DNA from: CAZWUL01 sp964636625
GTDB lineage: Bacteria; Atribacterota; Phoenicimicrobiia; Phoenicimicrobiales; Stramentimicrobiaceae
NCBI GenBank assembly: GCA_964636625.1
Contig: CAZWUL010000010.1
Coordinates: forward strand, 1 to 31,698
Direction of reading: 5' to 3'
DNA length: 31,698 nucleotides
Shown here: one piece after another, positions 25,253 through 31,698 of the stretch
Position numbering within the stretch: position 1 is the stretch's first letter
How the letters are laid out: every line of letters starts with the position of its first letter
Notes under the pieces: generated by a model
What the model was told of the DNA's origin: nothing
Databases searched by the model: none
Seen by the model: the letters and a program-made list of their open reading frames with translations, nothing else
Translations under genes and position numbers: made by a program

Positions 25253-26356
25253 CTACCTACCAGCAAACATTTCATTAATCACTTCATCTGGTAGTGTAGT
25301 GGTAAGCCATGACAAGTCAGATAAGTTGGGATTGACAATCTTTTCAAAATCATCAGGACCATAAAATGGTGAAGGAACCATAACATGTTTCTCAATATAC
25401 ATACCTCTTAAAGCATCTAATGCAGAACGGACTGCAAGTCTGCTAAGCCACACTGGTTTACCTGTAGCGCAAGCAGGTATTCCATACTCGAGAACTTGCT
25501 TACAAAATCCATTATCATCCTCTGAAGCATGAGGATAATCTGCTGGATTCAATCCCGCTTCTAACATAGCATCTACCATAGCTCTTGACATTTGACCACC
25601 TTGAGACCAAACACCGACAAAATCAGGATGTGCAGTTATTAAAGCCTTAGAAACTTCTTTTGCTTTGTCATATGACCATTCAGCATACTCTGCGTAAACC
25701 CTGATATCAGGGTATTTCTCAAAGACAGATTGGCCACCAGTCCATCTCTCAATATCTACCCCATATCCAGGGATACCTCTTAATGCCAGTACTATACCCT
25801 CTCCACCAATCTGTTCGACTAACCACTCAGCACCTGAACGACCGAACTGAACTTCATCATTATTCTGAAATGCAGTATAATTGGTCGTATTAATTCCACT
25901 CTTATTGACAATAGTTACAATACCTGCATTATATGCTCTTTCCACAACAGGAGCTATAGCAGTAGGAGATGCTGGATCTATTATAATTGCATCAACTCTT
26001 CTTGAAATCAGATCCTGAATATTTGCTATCTGGGTTGGGATATCACCACCAGCATCAACATGAATAAATTCAGCAATATCATCACCGTACATTGCCAGCT
26101 CTGCTTCCATCTCTGCTTTGTAAATTTCCATCCAGGTTACTCCCATGTGATTTGTTGACAGAGCAATTGTATATGGGGGATCTTTCTTATAATCCAAAGT
26201 ATCAATATTCCATTTATCGAGTTCAGCCGGTTGCCAATTATATCCAACAGCGTCCTGCAATGCTTTAACATCTTCAGAAACATCTGCACCGACTACAGTT
26301 ATTGCAGCAAAAATCATCAGTAATACCATTAATACACAGTACCATAGTTTTCTCAT
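25253..26356 (-). CDS. Sugar-type periplasmic/lipid-side binding protein, importer 2
   Basis: The 367-residue protein has a signal peptide (LWYCVLMVLLMIFAAITVVG, cut near VGA) and a Peripla_BP_4 fold: ALSTNHMGVTWMEIY at the ligand site, AIIIDPASPTAIAPVVERA, GVWSQGGQMSRAMVDAML and EDDNGFCK. It has about 30 extra residues before the first strand (VSEDVKALQDAVGYNWQPAE). It is paralogous to the importer 1 protein but clearly diverged, so the ligand may differ. The start at 26356 was chosen for AAGGAG 8 nt upstream; an ATG at 26374 overlaps this site. Confidence 0.9.
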   Translation of the reverse strand: MRKLWYCVLMVLLMIFAAITVVGADVSEDVKALQDAVGYNWQPAELDKWNIDTLDYKKDPPYTIALSTNHMGVTWMEIYKAEMEAELAMYGDDIAEFIHVDAGGDIPTQIANIQDLISRRVDAIIIDPASPTAIAPVVERAYNAGIVTIVNKSGINTTNYTAFQNNDEVQFGRSGAEWLVEQIGGEGIVLALRGIPGYGVDIERWTGGQSVFEKYPDIRVYAEYAEWSYDKAKEVSKALITAHPDFVGVWSQGGQMSRAMVDAMLEAGLNPADYPHASEDDNGFCKQVLEYGIPACATGKPVWLSRLAVRSALDALRGMYIEKHVMVPSPFYGPDDFEKIVNPNLSDLSWLTTTLPDEVINEMFAGR

Positions 26357-26434
26357 TTTAAATACTCCTTCCATAAATTTTTAAAAATTACTATTTTTTC
26401 TTATACGTAATAAACCAATAAACTATTTATTATT

Positions 26435-26444
26435 TCACCTCCTT
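26435..26444 (-). promoter_or_regulatory. Free-standing Shine-Dalgarno-like sequence in the importer 2 leader
   Basis: AAGGAGGTGA lies 78 nt before the binding-protein ATG and is followed by no usual start codon at proper spacing. It is identical to the site at 17527-17536 ahead of the other binding-protein gene. Confidence 0.45.
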
Positions 26445-26446
26445 TT

Positions 26447-26467
26447 TTAGATATTCTAGATATCTAA
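26447..26467. promoter_or_regulatory. Dyad/direct-repeat site upstream of importer 2, possible operator
   Basis: The site has outer arms TTAGATA and TATCTAA and holds TAGATAT twice, 9 nt apart. Its core ATATTCTAGATAT resembles the ATATTCTATATT core (minus-strand reading) of the two sites around the GntR gene. It sits just past the cyclase stop and about 90 nt before the binding-protein ATG, where a regulator of importer 2 could bind. Confidence 0.45.
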
Positions 26468-26468
26468 T

Positions 26469-27143
26469 TTATATTTCAGCTACAATATTTACTGGAGAAC
26501 CGTCCAATCCAACTAATCGTAAGGGAAATGCATATACTTTTTTAATTTTTTTATCAGCGATTTTACCAACATTTACATCTTCAAATATAAGTAATGGCCG
26601 GGTATTATACAAATCTCCATCCAATAATGTTTTATGAACTCTAAAATTATTTTTAGGTCCAAGGATTGCGCTTTCTATGCTTAATACATCAATAGCAACT
26701 GCCTTAACATTTAATAATTCTGTACGAATGAATTTTGCTACTTCTTCAGAAATTGCTGGAAAATCATCTGCATATATTTCAATTTTATTCCTCTTATTAC
26801 AGTATCCGGTATAAAAAAACAATATATCAGCAGTCTTCAATGAATTTCCATAACGCTTCAAATCTTCTAATTGTAATAACTCAGATTTATTTAATTCCTT
26901 TTTAATTACTAGCGGATTATTGAATACAAAATCCTCAATGGGAATCTGATCAATTGTTTTCCCTTTATCATAAAAATGAAAAGGGGCATCAACATGAGTG
27001 CCATTGTGAATATAATGTTTAAAAATAGTTGTATTTGATGGGCTGCCTTTTTTGATTCTATCAACAGGAATGATCTCCTCTTCAGGAGATCCTGGGTACA
27101 CTGGCATATCTTTACTGAAATGATAAGATATTTCTATATACAT
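26469..27143 (-). CDS. Cyclase-family metal-dependent hydrolase (PF04199), copy 2
   Basis: The 224-residue protein has HNGTHVDAPFHF (His46, His50, Asp52, His56) and ISYHFSKDMPVYPG at the N terminus, the two hallmarks of the family. It is diverged from copy 1 at 19731 but has the same layout. It probably hydrolyses a lactone, amide or related bond of a substrate brought in by importer 2; the substrate is not known. The gene lies between the GntR regulator and importer 2. Confidence 0.87.
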   Translation of the reverse strand: MYIEISYHFSKDMPVYPGSPEEEIIPVDRIKKGSPSNTTIFKHYIHNGTHVDAPFHFYDKGKTIDQIPIEDFVFNNPLVIKKELNKSELLQLEDLKRYGNSLKTADILFFYTGYCNKRNKIEIYADDFPAISEEVAKFIRTELLNVKAVAIDVLSIESAILGPKNNFRVHKTLLDGDLYNTRPLLIFEDVNVGKIADKKIKKVYAFPLRLVGLDGSPVNIVAEI

Positions 27144-27186
27144 AAATATCCCCTTTCTTCCTTTTAAAAAAAATATTTTATATCAG

Positions 27187-27199
27187 AATATAGAATATA
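27187..27199. promoter_or_regulatory. Candidate GntR operator upstream of cyclase copy 2
   Basis: AATATAGAATATA is a direct repeat of AATATA around a G, 43 nt upstream of the cyclase ATG and between it and the GntR stop. An identical 13-mer is in the leader of the dehydrogenase-gntR operon at 28892-28904. Confidence 0.5.
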
Positions 27200-27205
27200 C
27201 ATTAG

Positions 27206-27931
27206 TTATATCTTGTAATTATCAGTAGAATCATTGATGCTTTTTAGTTTTTCAATATGTCTTATTTTCAAATGCTCTATATGTTTCTCCATAAGACTCT
27301 CCGCTAAATCAGGCTTAGAATCTCTAATGGCCTCATATAATATCTTGTGTTCTAAAACTGTATTATTAAGAGAATATAGATATACACCCACATTCATTAT
27401 TTCCTTTACCCTATCTCCAATAGCAATTTGTAGATTGTGTAAAACTGAATTGTTGCCAGCTTTCCCAATAGTAAAATGGAATTCCAGATCTAATTTGACT
27501 CGTTTTAAATCAGTTTCTTTGCATTTACTAATTTCATTAATCTGTTCATCCAATTTTTGTAAAATTGGACCGTTTCTTTTAATAGCAGCCAATCTGATCA
27601 ATTTACATTCTATCGCTTTTCTTGCTTCTAAAAGGTCTTCGATTTCTTTTTCCTTAGTAATAACCATATATCTAAACGAATTATTCAGAATAGCTCTGTT
27701 TAAATTGTTTGCAATTAAGTTACCCTTTCCATGTTTTCTTTGCACAATCCCTAAAAAGGCAAGGGCACCAATAGCCTCTCTAAGTACAGGTCTGCTAACT
27801 TTGAACATTTCAACCAATACACGTTCTGATGGCAAGCTGTCTCCTGGTTTTATCTTTCCATCACTAATAGCTTTTAATATCTGATTGATAATGTTTTTCG
27901 CACTTGATGTGCTTATTATTTCTTTAAACAA
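27206..27931 (-). CDS. GntR-family regulator, FCD subfamily
   Basis: The 241-residue protein has an N-terminal GntR winged helix (ISDGKIKPGDSLPSERVL, VSRPVLREAIGAL, KHGKG) and an all-helical FCD effector domain. The FCD metal/ligand set is present: Asp148 and His152 (LDLEFHF), His195 (LEHKILYEAI) and His217 (MEKHIEHL). FCD regulators typically sense small carboxylic or sugar acids, which suits this cluster, and usually repress until the ligand binds. The start is TTG with GGAGA about 10 nt upstream. It follows dehydrogenase copy C by 13 nt in the same operon. Confidence 0.92.
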   Translation of the reverse strand: MFKEIISTSSAKNIINQILKAISDGKIKPGDSLPSERVLVEMFKVSRPVLREAIGALAFLGIVQRKHGKGNLIANNLNRAILNNSFRYMVITKEKEIEDLLEARKAIECKLIRLAAIKRNGPILQKLDEQINEISKCKETDLKRVKLDLEFHFTIGKAGNNSVLHNLQIAIGDRVKEIMNVGVYLYSLNNTVLEHKILYEAIRDSKPDLAESLMEKHIEHLKIRHIEKLKSINDSTDNYKI

Positions 27932-27944
27932 TTTTAATTTTCTC

Positions 27945-28859
27945 CTATAAATCTTTTAATGCTTGACACAATTTACCAACAGACTCTTTATCCATTCTTC
28001 TAAAAGTTTCATATGTGAATGCTGCGATGTGAGGGGTTGTTATTACATTATCAAGTTTAGTCAGAAGGGTATCATCTGGAGGTTCGTTTTCAAAGACATC
28101 TACTGCTGCTCCCGAGATTTCATGATTTAACAGGCTCTTATATAATTCCTTTTCATCTACTATTGCTCCTCTTGAAGCATTAATTAAAAAAGCTGTTTTT
28201 TTCATTAAGGTAAATTCTCTTGTGCTAATCGAGTGAAAAGTCTGTTTATTTAGCGGAATATTAACTGAAACAAAGTCTGCTTTTTTAAAAACATCATCTC
28301 TACCTACATATTTCCCACCTAAATCGATAAAACGTTCATTTTGAAATGGGTCATACCCTATTACTCTCATCTTTAATCCGGCAACCATTTCTGTTAAAGA
28401 CAATCCCACTGCACCTGTTCCCAGTATGCCTAAAACCTTACCTTTTGTTGACAATCCAAGCTGTGGTTTCCAATGTCCATTCCTGAATAACTTATCTGAA
28501 ATAACTATTTTGCGGGCTAATGCCAGGATTAAACCCAGGATCAATTCGGCAACTGCATCAGAATTGATTCCTGGCAAATTAAGGACCTTTATATTCCTTT
28601 CTTTCGCCGCTTCAATGTCTATATTGTCTGTCCCCACACCATACTTCATAATAGCTTTAAGGTTTGGGCTCTTATCAAGTACTTCCGGGGTAATCTTATC
28701 AGTTCCAACAATAAAACCTTCAAATTCATTTAATCTCGGAAGCGCATCCTCAAGGGTTAACAGTTCTCCAGCATAACCATATTTTTGAAATAACTTATCA
28801 ATATTCTCTTTTGTATCCCCAAAACCAAAATATTTCCATGTTACCAATAATTTTTTCAT
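27945..28859 (-). CDS. D-2-hydroxyacid dehydrogenase (phosphoglycerate dehydrogenase-like), copy C
   Basis: The 304-residue NAD-dependent enzyme has a full catalytic set: Arg230 (NASRGAIVD), Glu259 (DVFENEP) and His277 (TPHIAAFT). The Rossmann loop is GILGTGAVG followed by YDPF. It lacks the extra SerA regulatory domains, so it is a catabolic short form. It is the first gene of the operon with gntR. Substrate is unknown; a 2-hydroxy or 2-keto sugar acid is likely from context. AAGGAGG lies 4-5 nt before the ATG. Confidence 0.88.
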   Translation of the reverse strand: MKKLLVTWKYFGFGDTKENIDKLFQKYGYAGELLTLEDALPRLNEFEGFIVGTDKITPEVLDKSPNLKAIMKYGVGTDNIDIEAAKERNIKVLNLPGINSDAVAELILGLILALARKIVISDKLFRNGHWKPQLGLSTKGKVLGILGTGAVGLSLTEMVAGLKMRVIGYDPFQNERFIDLGGKYVGRDDVFKKADFVSVNIPLNKQTFHSISTREFTLMKKTAFLINASRGAIVDEKELYKSLLNHEISGAAVDVFENEPPDDTLLTKLDNVITTPHIAAFTYETFRRMDKESVGKLCQALKDL

Positions 28860-28877
28860 TTTTCCTCCTTAAGTTAG

Positions 28878-28909
28878 TTTGATATGCTTTCAATATAGAA
28901 TATATCAAA
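28878..28909. promoter_or_regulatory. Candidate operator in the dehydrogenase-gntR leader
   Basis: An inverted repeat TTTGATAT ... ATATCAAA (28878-28885 and 28902-28909, 16 nt between) contains AATATAGAATATA (28892-28904), identical to the site upstream of cyclase copy 2. Autoregulation by the GntR protein is the natural reading. Confidence 0.5.
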
Positions 28910-29244
28910 TTTGTCAGTAAGCTTATTCCATTTTTACAATAACATTGATACAAATAAGACATGGAAGAAATGCTAATTTAAAACTTGGGTTATACATTAT
29001 TATTCTACTAAAGTTATTAAATAATGATTATAAAATAAAAGGCATTTTAAAATTAAAGATATAATCTATTACCCCTCAAATTATTACCATGTGCAAAAAT
29101 TAATTTTATTATATTTCTTATTAAACGAAGAAGCGGGATTAAAAATTTCAAAGAACAAAATTATTGTTATTTTGCTTGTCTTTATTGAAATATTTAATTA
29201 CTGTTATTGTGCAGGAACTAGAAAGTATTTAAAAGTATATTTTT

Positions 29245-29273
29245 AGTTTATTAAAAAATGGACAAATTGTCAA
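29245..29273 (-). promoter_or_regulatory. σA-type promoter with dyad over the -35
   Basis: On the minus strand, TTGACA (29273-29268), a 17-bp spacer and TAAACT (29250-29245) form a good promoter directed at dehydrogenase copy C. The palindrome GACAA-A-TTGTC (29261-29271) overlaps the -35, a typical place for a repressor. Confidence 0.6.
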
Positions 29274-29435
29274 CTGGTAATACCAATATTAAATAATAAT
29301 TTTTTTTACCATAAAAAGATTAAAATAATCTAGATGATAATATTTCACCTGAAGTCCAAAGTTGGAAATACTATTGCTTAAGAAAGATTATGGCTAAAGG
29401 TATAAATAAAAAATCGAAAGAAAAAGAACAAAAAA

Positions 29436-29464
29436 GTTAAATCCCTTTTAGGGGTATTGAAAGC
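29436..29464. repeat. Solitary CRISPR-repeat-like element
   Basis: These 29 bases begin GTTAAATCCC, contain a CCCT-TTT-AGGG mini-hairpin (with flanking G-T and A-T pairs) and end TATTGAAAGC. That matches the general form of type I-B/III CRISPR repeats. There is only one copy and no cas gene, so it may be a relic or a look-alike. Confidence 0.3.
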
Positions 29465-29481
29465 CACCCGCTATGCGGGTG
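29465..29481. repeat. GC-rich perfect hairpin
   Basis: CACCCGC-TAT-GCGGGTG is a perfect 7-bp stem with a 3-nt loop in very AT-rich DNA, directly after the repeat-like element. It resembles the end hairpins of IS200/IS605 elements or REP-like sequences; no transposase is present. Confidence 0.45.
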
Positions 29482-29673
29482 CGAAATTTACTTGTATACA
29501 CACAATATAAATCTTAAAATTAATTAACCCCACAATTTAATTAGTACATACTATTGATAGGCTAGCAGAAGTTGGGAAATATATAAATACTAAAAATAAA
29601 ACTTAATTTTAGATAATTAAAACAAAAAGAATCATATACAATACACTGACAGGATAATTTTTTGGAAAATATT

Positions 29674-30627
29674 TTATAAACTATTCTCCAGTTTATTAAA
29701 ATACTCAATCAACTGTTCTGCAACTGATAAAGTGGTTTTGCTGATTCCCTCAAATGTATAACCTGCATGATGGGGGGTACATAGAACGTTATTTAATTTA
29801 AGTATTTTCCAATCTTTATCAACTGGCTGTTTGGAATATACATCTAATATAGCTCCTTTTATTCTTTCTATTTTTAAAGCATCATATAATGCTTCTTCAT
29901 CAATTATTCCACCCCTGGACATATTAATTAGATATGCAGTCGACTTCATTTGACTAATCTCATATTTCCCAATTAGATTAACAGTATCTTTAGATAATGG
30001 TATGTGAATAGAAATAATATCAGATTCTTTAATTATTTCTGTTAAATCAAAAAAATGTATACCTGTTTTTTGTTCAATTTCCTTGTTTCTAATTATATCA
30101 AAATAACTAACTTTCATTCCAAAACCATTACTTATTTTTGCTACATTTTGACCGATATGCCCCATTCCAATAATTCCCATTGCCTTGCCATATAATTCTT
30201 CCCCTATGAATTTTGCTCCTTCCCACTTTCCATGTAATAAAGATTCTCTTGCAATACACACTTTCCTAATTAAAGATAGCAAAGTGGCAAATACAAACTC
30301 AGCAACAGCGATCGAATTTGTGTGTTTTGCATTAATGATTTTTATTCCTTTTTTGTTTGCTAATTCTGAATCTATATTATCAATTCCAACACCATGTTTA
30401 ACAACGGCTTTTAGATTTTCATTATTGTTAAGAGATTTTTTCCCAACAATATCATTGCCTATTATAATTGCATCAAAACCATTAATTAAATTAGATAGTT
30501 CATAGTCATTAAACGGACCCTCTGCCCAGTGAGTCTCGAAATTATTGGATTCTAACTCTTTAATTGCTTCCTGGGTTGTTTTTGCAAATGACGTAGAAGT
30601 AATCAACAACTTTTTTTTTCTTTTCAA
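29674..30627 (-). CDS. D-2-hydroxyacid dehydrogenase, copy D (catalytic Glu replaced by Gln)
   Basis: The 317-residue dehydrogenase has Rossmann motif GIIGMGHIG, Arg238 (NMSRGGIID) and His286 (TPHHAGYT). The catalytic Glu position, 29 residues after the Arg, is Gln267 (DVYSKQP), as in copy B. The residue after the second strand (SYFD) differs from the usual YDP. The TTG at 30627 was chosen as start: AGGTGG lies 8 nt upstream and the resulting N terminus aligns with copy C. GTG codons at 30639 and 30636 are possible but lack a site. It follows the TIM-barrel gene by 52 nt. Confidence 0.83.
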   Translation of the reverse strand: MKRKKKLLITSTSFAKTTQEAIKELESNNFETHWAEGPFNDYELSNLINGFDAIIIGNDIVGKKSLNNNENLKAVVKHGVGIDNIDSELANKKGIKIINAKHTNSIAVAEFVFATLLSLIRKVCIARESLLHGKWEGAKFIGEELYGKAMGIIGMGHIGQNVAKISNGFGMKVSYFDIIRNKEIEQKTGIHFFDLTEIIKESDIISIHIPLSKDTVNLIGKYEISQMKSTAYLINMSRGGIIDEEALYDALKIERIKGAILDVYSKQPVDKDWKILKLNNVLCTPHHAGYTFEGISKTTLSVAEQLIEYFNKLENSL

Positions 30628-30679
30628 AAATACCACCACCTACTTTAAAATTACTTTGAAATCACATTTGATAATTCTG

Positions 30680-31453
30680 TTACATTAAATGTTTTAGCAA
30701 AGACATGCTATTCTTTATTCCCCATAATTCGTCTTTTTCTCCTTCGTACTCAATACTGATATATTCTTTAAAGTTATACTTTTGTATCATCCGTAACACT
30801 CTATGATAATCAATTGAATTTTCATTTCCTTCTCTGTCAAAATCATAAGTCTTGGCATGGATATGAACTGCCCAGGGTAACAGGGGTTCAAAGGCTTTAT
30901 ATCGAATGTCAGCCCTGATATTTCCAATATCCGGACATAACATCAAATATTTTGAATTAAAATACTTTACAATGTCAACTACTACCGCCGGATCCGTATT
31001 TTTAGGACAATTCTCAATTGCTAAAACGATGTTATTTTTTATTGCTTTGTCTAAACATTTTTCAAAACATTCCAATGAAAAAGGAAGTGAATTTTTTTTA
31101 TCCTTATTTAATGCAATCAAATCACCCGGTAAAACTCTAAGTATCTTGCATTCTAATAAGTTGGTTATTTCAATCCATTTATTTACTTTGTCTATATCTA
31201 ACTTCCTGAGGCTCGAATCTCTGGAAGTAAAATCATGATTATTGACTGCAAAAGTAATGAGTTCCAATCCATATTTATTTGCCATTCTTTTTAATTGATA
31301 AAAATTCTCCGTCGTATAACCACCTGTATGTTCATCCCAAACCTCTACCCCTGATATATCTAATCCTTTGCAGATATCAAAAAATGTTTCCAAATTTTTT
31401 TTACCGCTCGTTATATCCCTGTTAAAGCTAAAACTTGTGCATGAAACTTTCAT
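30680..31453 (-). CDS. Xylose-isomerase-like TIM barrel (sugar phosphate isomerase/epimerase family)
   Basis: The 257-residue AP-endonuclease-2-type barrel has likely metal ligands Glu147 (LAIENCP), Asp175 (CPDIGNI), His199 (HIHAKTYDFD) and Glu235 (SIEYEGE), plus GVEVWDEH near the N terminus. Relatives isomerise or epimerise sugars, keto sugars or inositol derivatives. It lies between a partial SDR and dehydrogenase copy D, so it probably acts on a sugar or sugar acid in the same pathway. GAGGG precedes the ATG. Confidence 0.85.
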   Translation of the reverse strand: MKVSCTSFSFNRDITSGKKNLETFFDICKGLDISGVEVWDEHTGGYTTENFYQLKRMANKYGLELITFAVNNHDFTSRDSSLRKLDIDKVNKWIEITNLLECKILRVLPGDLIALNKDKKNSLPFSLECFEKCLDKAIKNNIVLAIENCPKNTDPAVVVDIVKYFNSKYLMLCPDIGNIRADIRYKAFEPLLPWAVHIHAKTYDFDREGNENSIDYHRVLRMIQKYNFKEYISIEYEGEKDELWGIKNSMSLLKHLM

Positions 31454-31632
31454 TTATTCCCTCCATTTTTTAAAAAAATAATGCTACTTCCATGGGTTAA
31501 TAACAACCTTTATCATTTTCCCTCTCTTTTGCTTATCTTATCAAAATATTTTTTTATCATCCAAGGCAAAAATCATTGGTTACTATATTTTTTTTCAAAG
31601 TATTTTTTATATATTTAAATAATGCATTTATT
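31454..31632. other. Intergenic region
   Basis: The AT-rich gap between the partial SDR and the TIM-barrel gene shows no open frame and no clear terminator or promoter. Confidence 0.3.
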
Positions 31633-31698
31633 TTAAATATTTCTTAATTCCTTACCTGTTGTCCATCCCCCATCAACCAAAAGGTTAATACCAGTTAT
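31633..31698 (-). CDS. C-terminal end of an SDR, truncated by the window edge
   Basis: The last 21 codons before a TAA read ITGINLLVDGGWTTGKELRN and Ile, the standard C-terminal end of classical SDRs (TGxxLxVDGGW). The rest of the gene lies beyond the window. It shares VDGGW with the SDR at 18923. It shows that the catabolic cluster continues to the right. Confidence 0.75.
   Translation of the reverse strand: MTGINLLVDGGWTTGKELRNI

Larger units (their letters stand above)
28860..29673. other. Long intergenic region with promoter, repeat-like element and hairpins
   Basis: This 814-nt gap holds no substantial gene. From right to left it contains a GC-rich hairpin, a CRISPR-repeat-like element, a 16-codon open frame (29390-29440, + strand, Lys-rich, probably not real), a small AGATTA/TAATCT hairpin (29317-29331), a good minus-strand promoter and the candidate operator. 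The leader from that promoter to the dehydrogenase ATG would be about 380 nt. Confidence 0.5.

Noticed and set aside
27945..28859. Phosphoglycerate dehydrogenase (serA) for serine synthesis
   Set aside because: It lacks the C-terminal regulatory domains, has no serine genes nearby, and is in an operon with a catabolic GntR regulator.
29390..29440. A 16-codon Lys-rich open frame (MAKGINKKSKEKEQKS) on the + strand
   Set aside because: It has no good Shine-Dalgarno, is very short, and ends at the repeat-like element. Chance in A-rich DNA is more likely.
29436..29481. CRISPR array
   Set aside because: There is a single repeat-like unit, no spacers and no cas genes, so it is listed only as a repeat-like element.

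Overview
The window is AT-rich (about one third G+C by eye) and has strong GGAGG-type ribosome binding sites, σA-like promoters, a lipobox lipoprotein and two ribose-type ABC importers. This suggests an anaerobic, saccharolytic, Firmicutes-like or Atribacterota-like bacterium. No marker gene fixes the taxon. I saw no rRNA, tRNA, complete insertion sequence or CRISPR array.

Region 1 (1-4554, + strand) is the end of a trehalose operon. It starts with a left-truncated HAD/trehalose-6-phosphatase bifunctional protein. A GH65 disaccharide phosphorylase follows in a different frame, overlapping by 35 nt. A receiver domain without its phospho-acceptor Asp and a CBS-pair protein close the operon. Together the enzymes could convert trehalose-6-phosphate to trehalose, then to glucose plus beta-glucose-1-phosphate, then to glucose-6-phosphate.

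Region 2 (4573-6621, - strand) holds a TipA-type MerR regulator with a textbook 19-bp-spacer promoter/operator and an internal start predicted to yield the effector domain alone. A lipoprotein follows with an Ig-like domain and a tail of 16 cysteines in Cys-Asp-Pro/Cys-Asn-Pro repeats, and a good terminator.

Region 3 (6622-31698, all - strand) is a 25-kb catabolic cluster that looks built for sugar acids or other 2-hydroxy acids. It contains four D-2-hydroxyacid dehydrogenases, two DapA-superfamily aldolases of the KDG-aldolase kind and two kinases (PfkB/KdgK-like and DgoK-like). It also has a LarA-type nickel-pincer racemase/epimerase, two 'cyclase' family metallohydrolases, a DUF362 protein, an SDR (plus the end of a second), a xylose-isomerase-like TIM barrel and a GntR/FCD regulator. 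Two complete importers share the order binding protein, ATPase, permease, permease. Each has a strong hairpin just after the binding-protein gene and a free-standing Shine-Dalgarno-like sequence in the binding-protein leader.

A working model: the importers bring in aldonate-like acids or their precursors, the cyclase-family enzymes may open lactones, and LarA may invert C2. The dehydrogenases and SDR would interconvert hydroxy and keto forms, and the kinases and aldolases would cut 2-keto-3-deoxy acids to pyruvate plus an aldehyde. No sugar-acid dehydratase is visible, so how the 2-keto-3-deoxy acid arises is the main open question. An AATATA-G-AATATA motif on both sides of the GntR gene is the best candidate operator.
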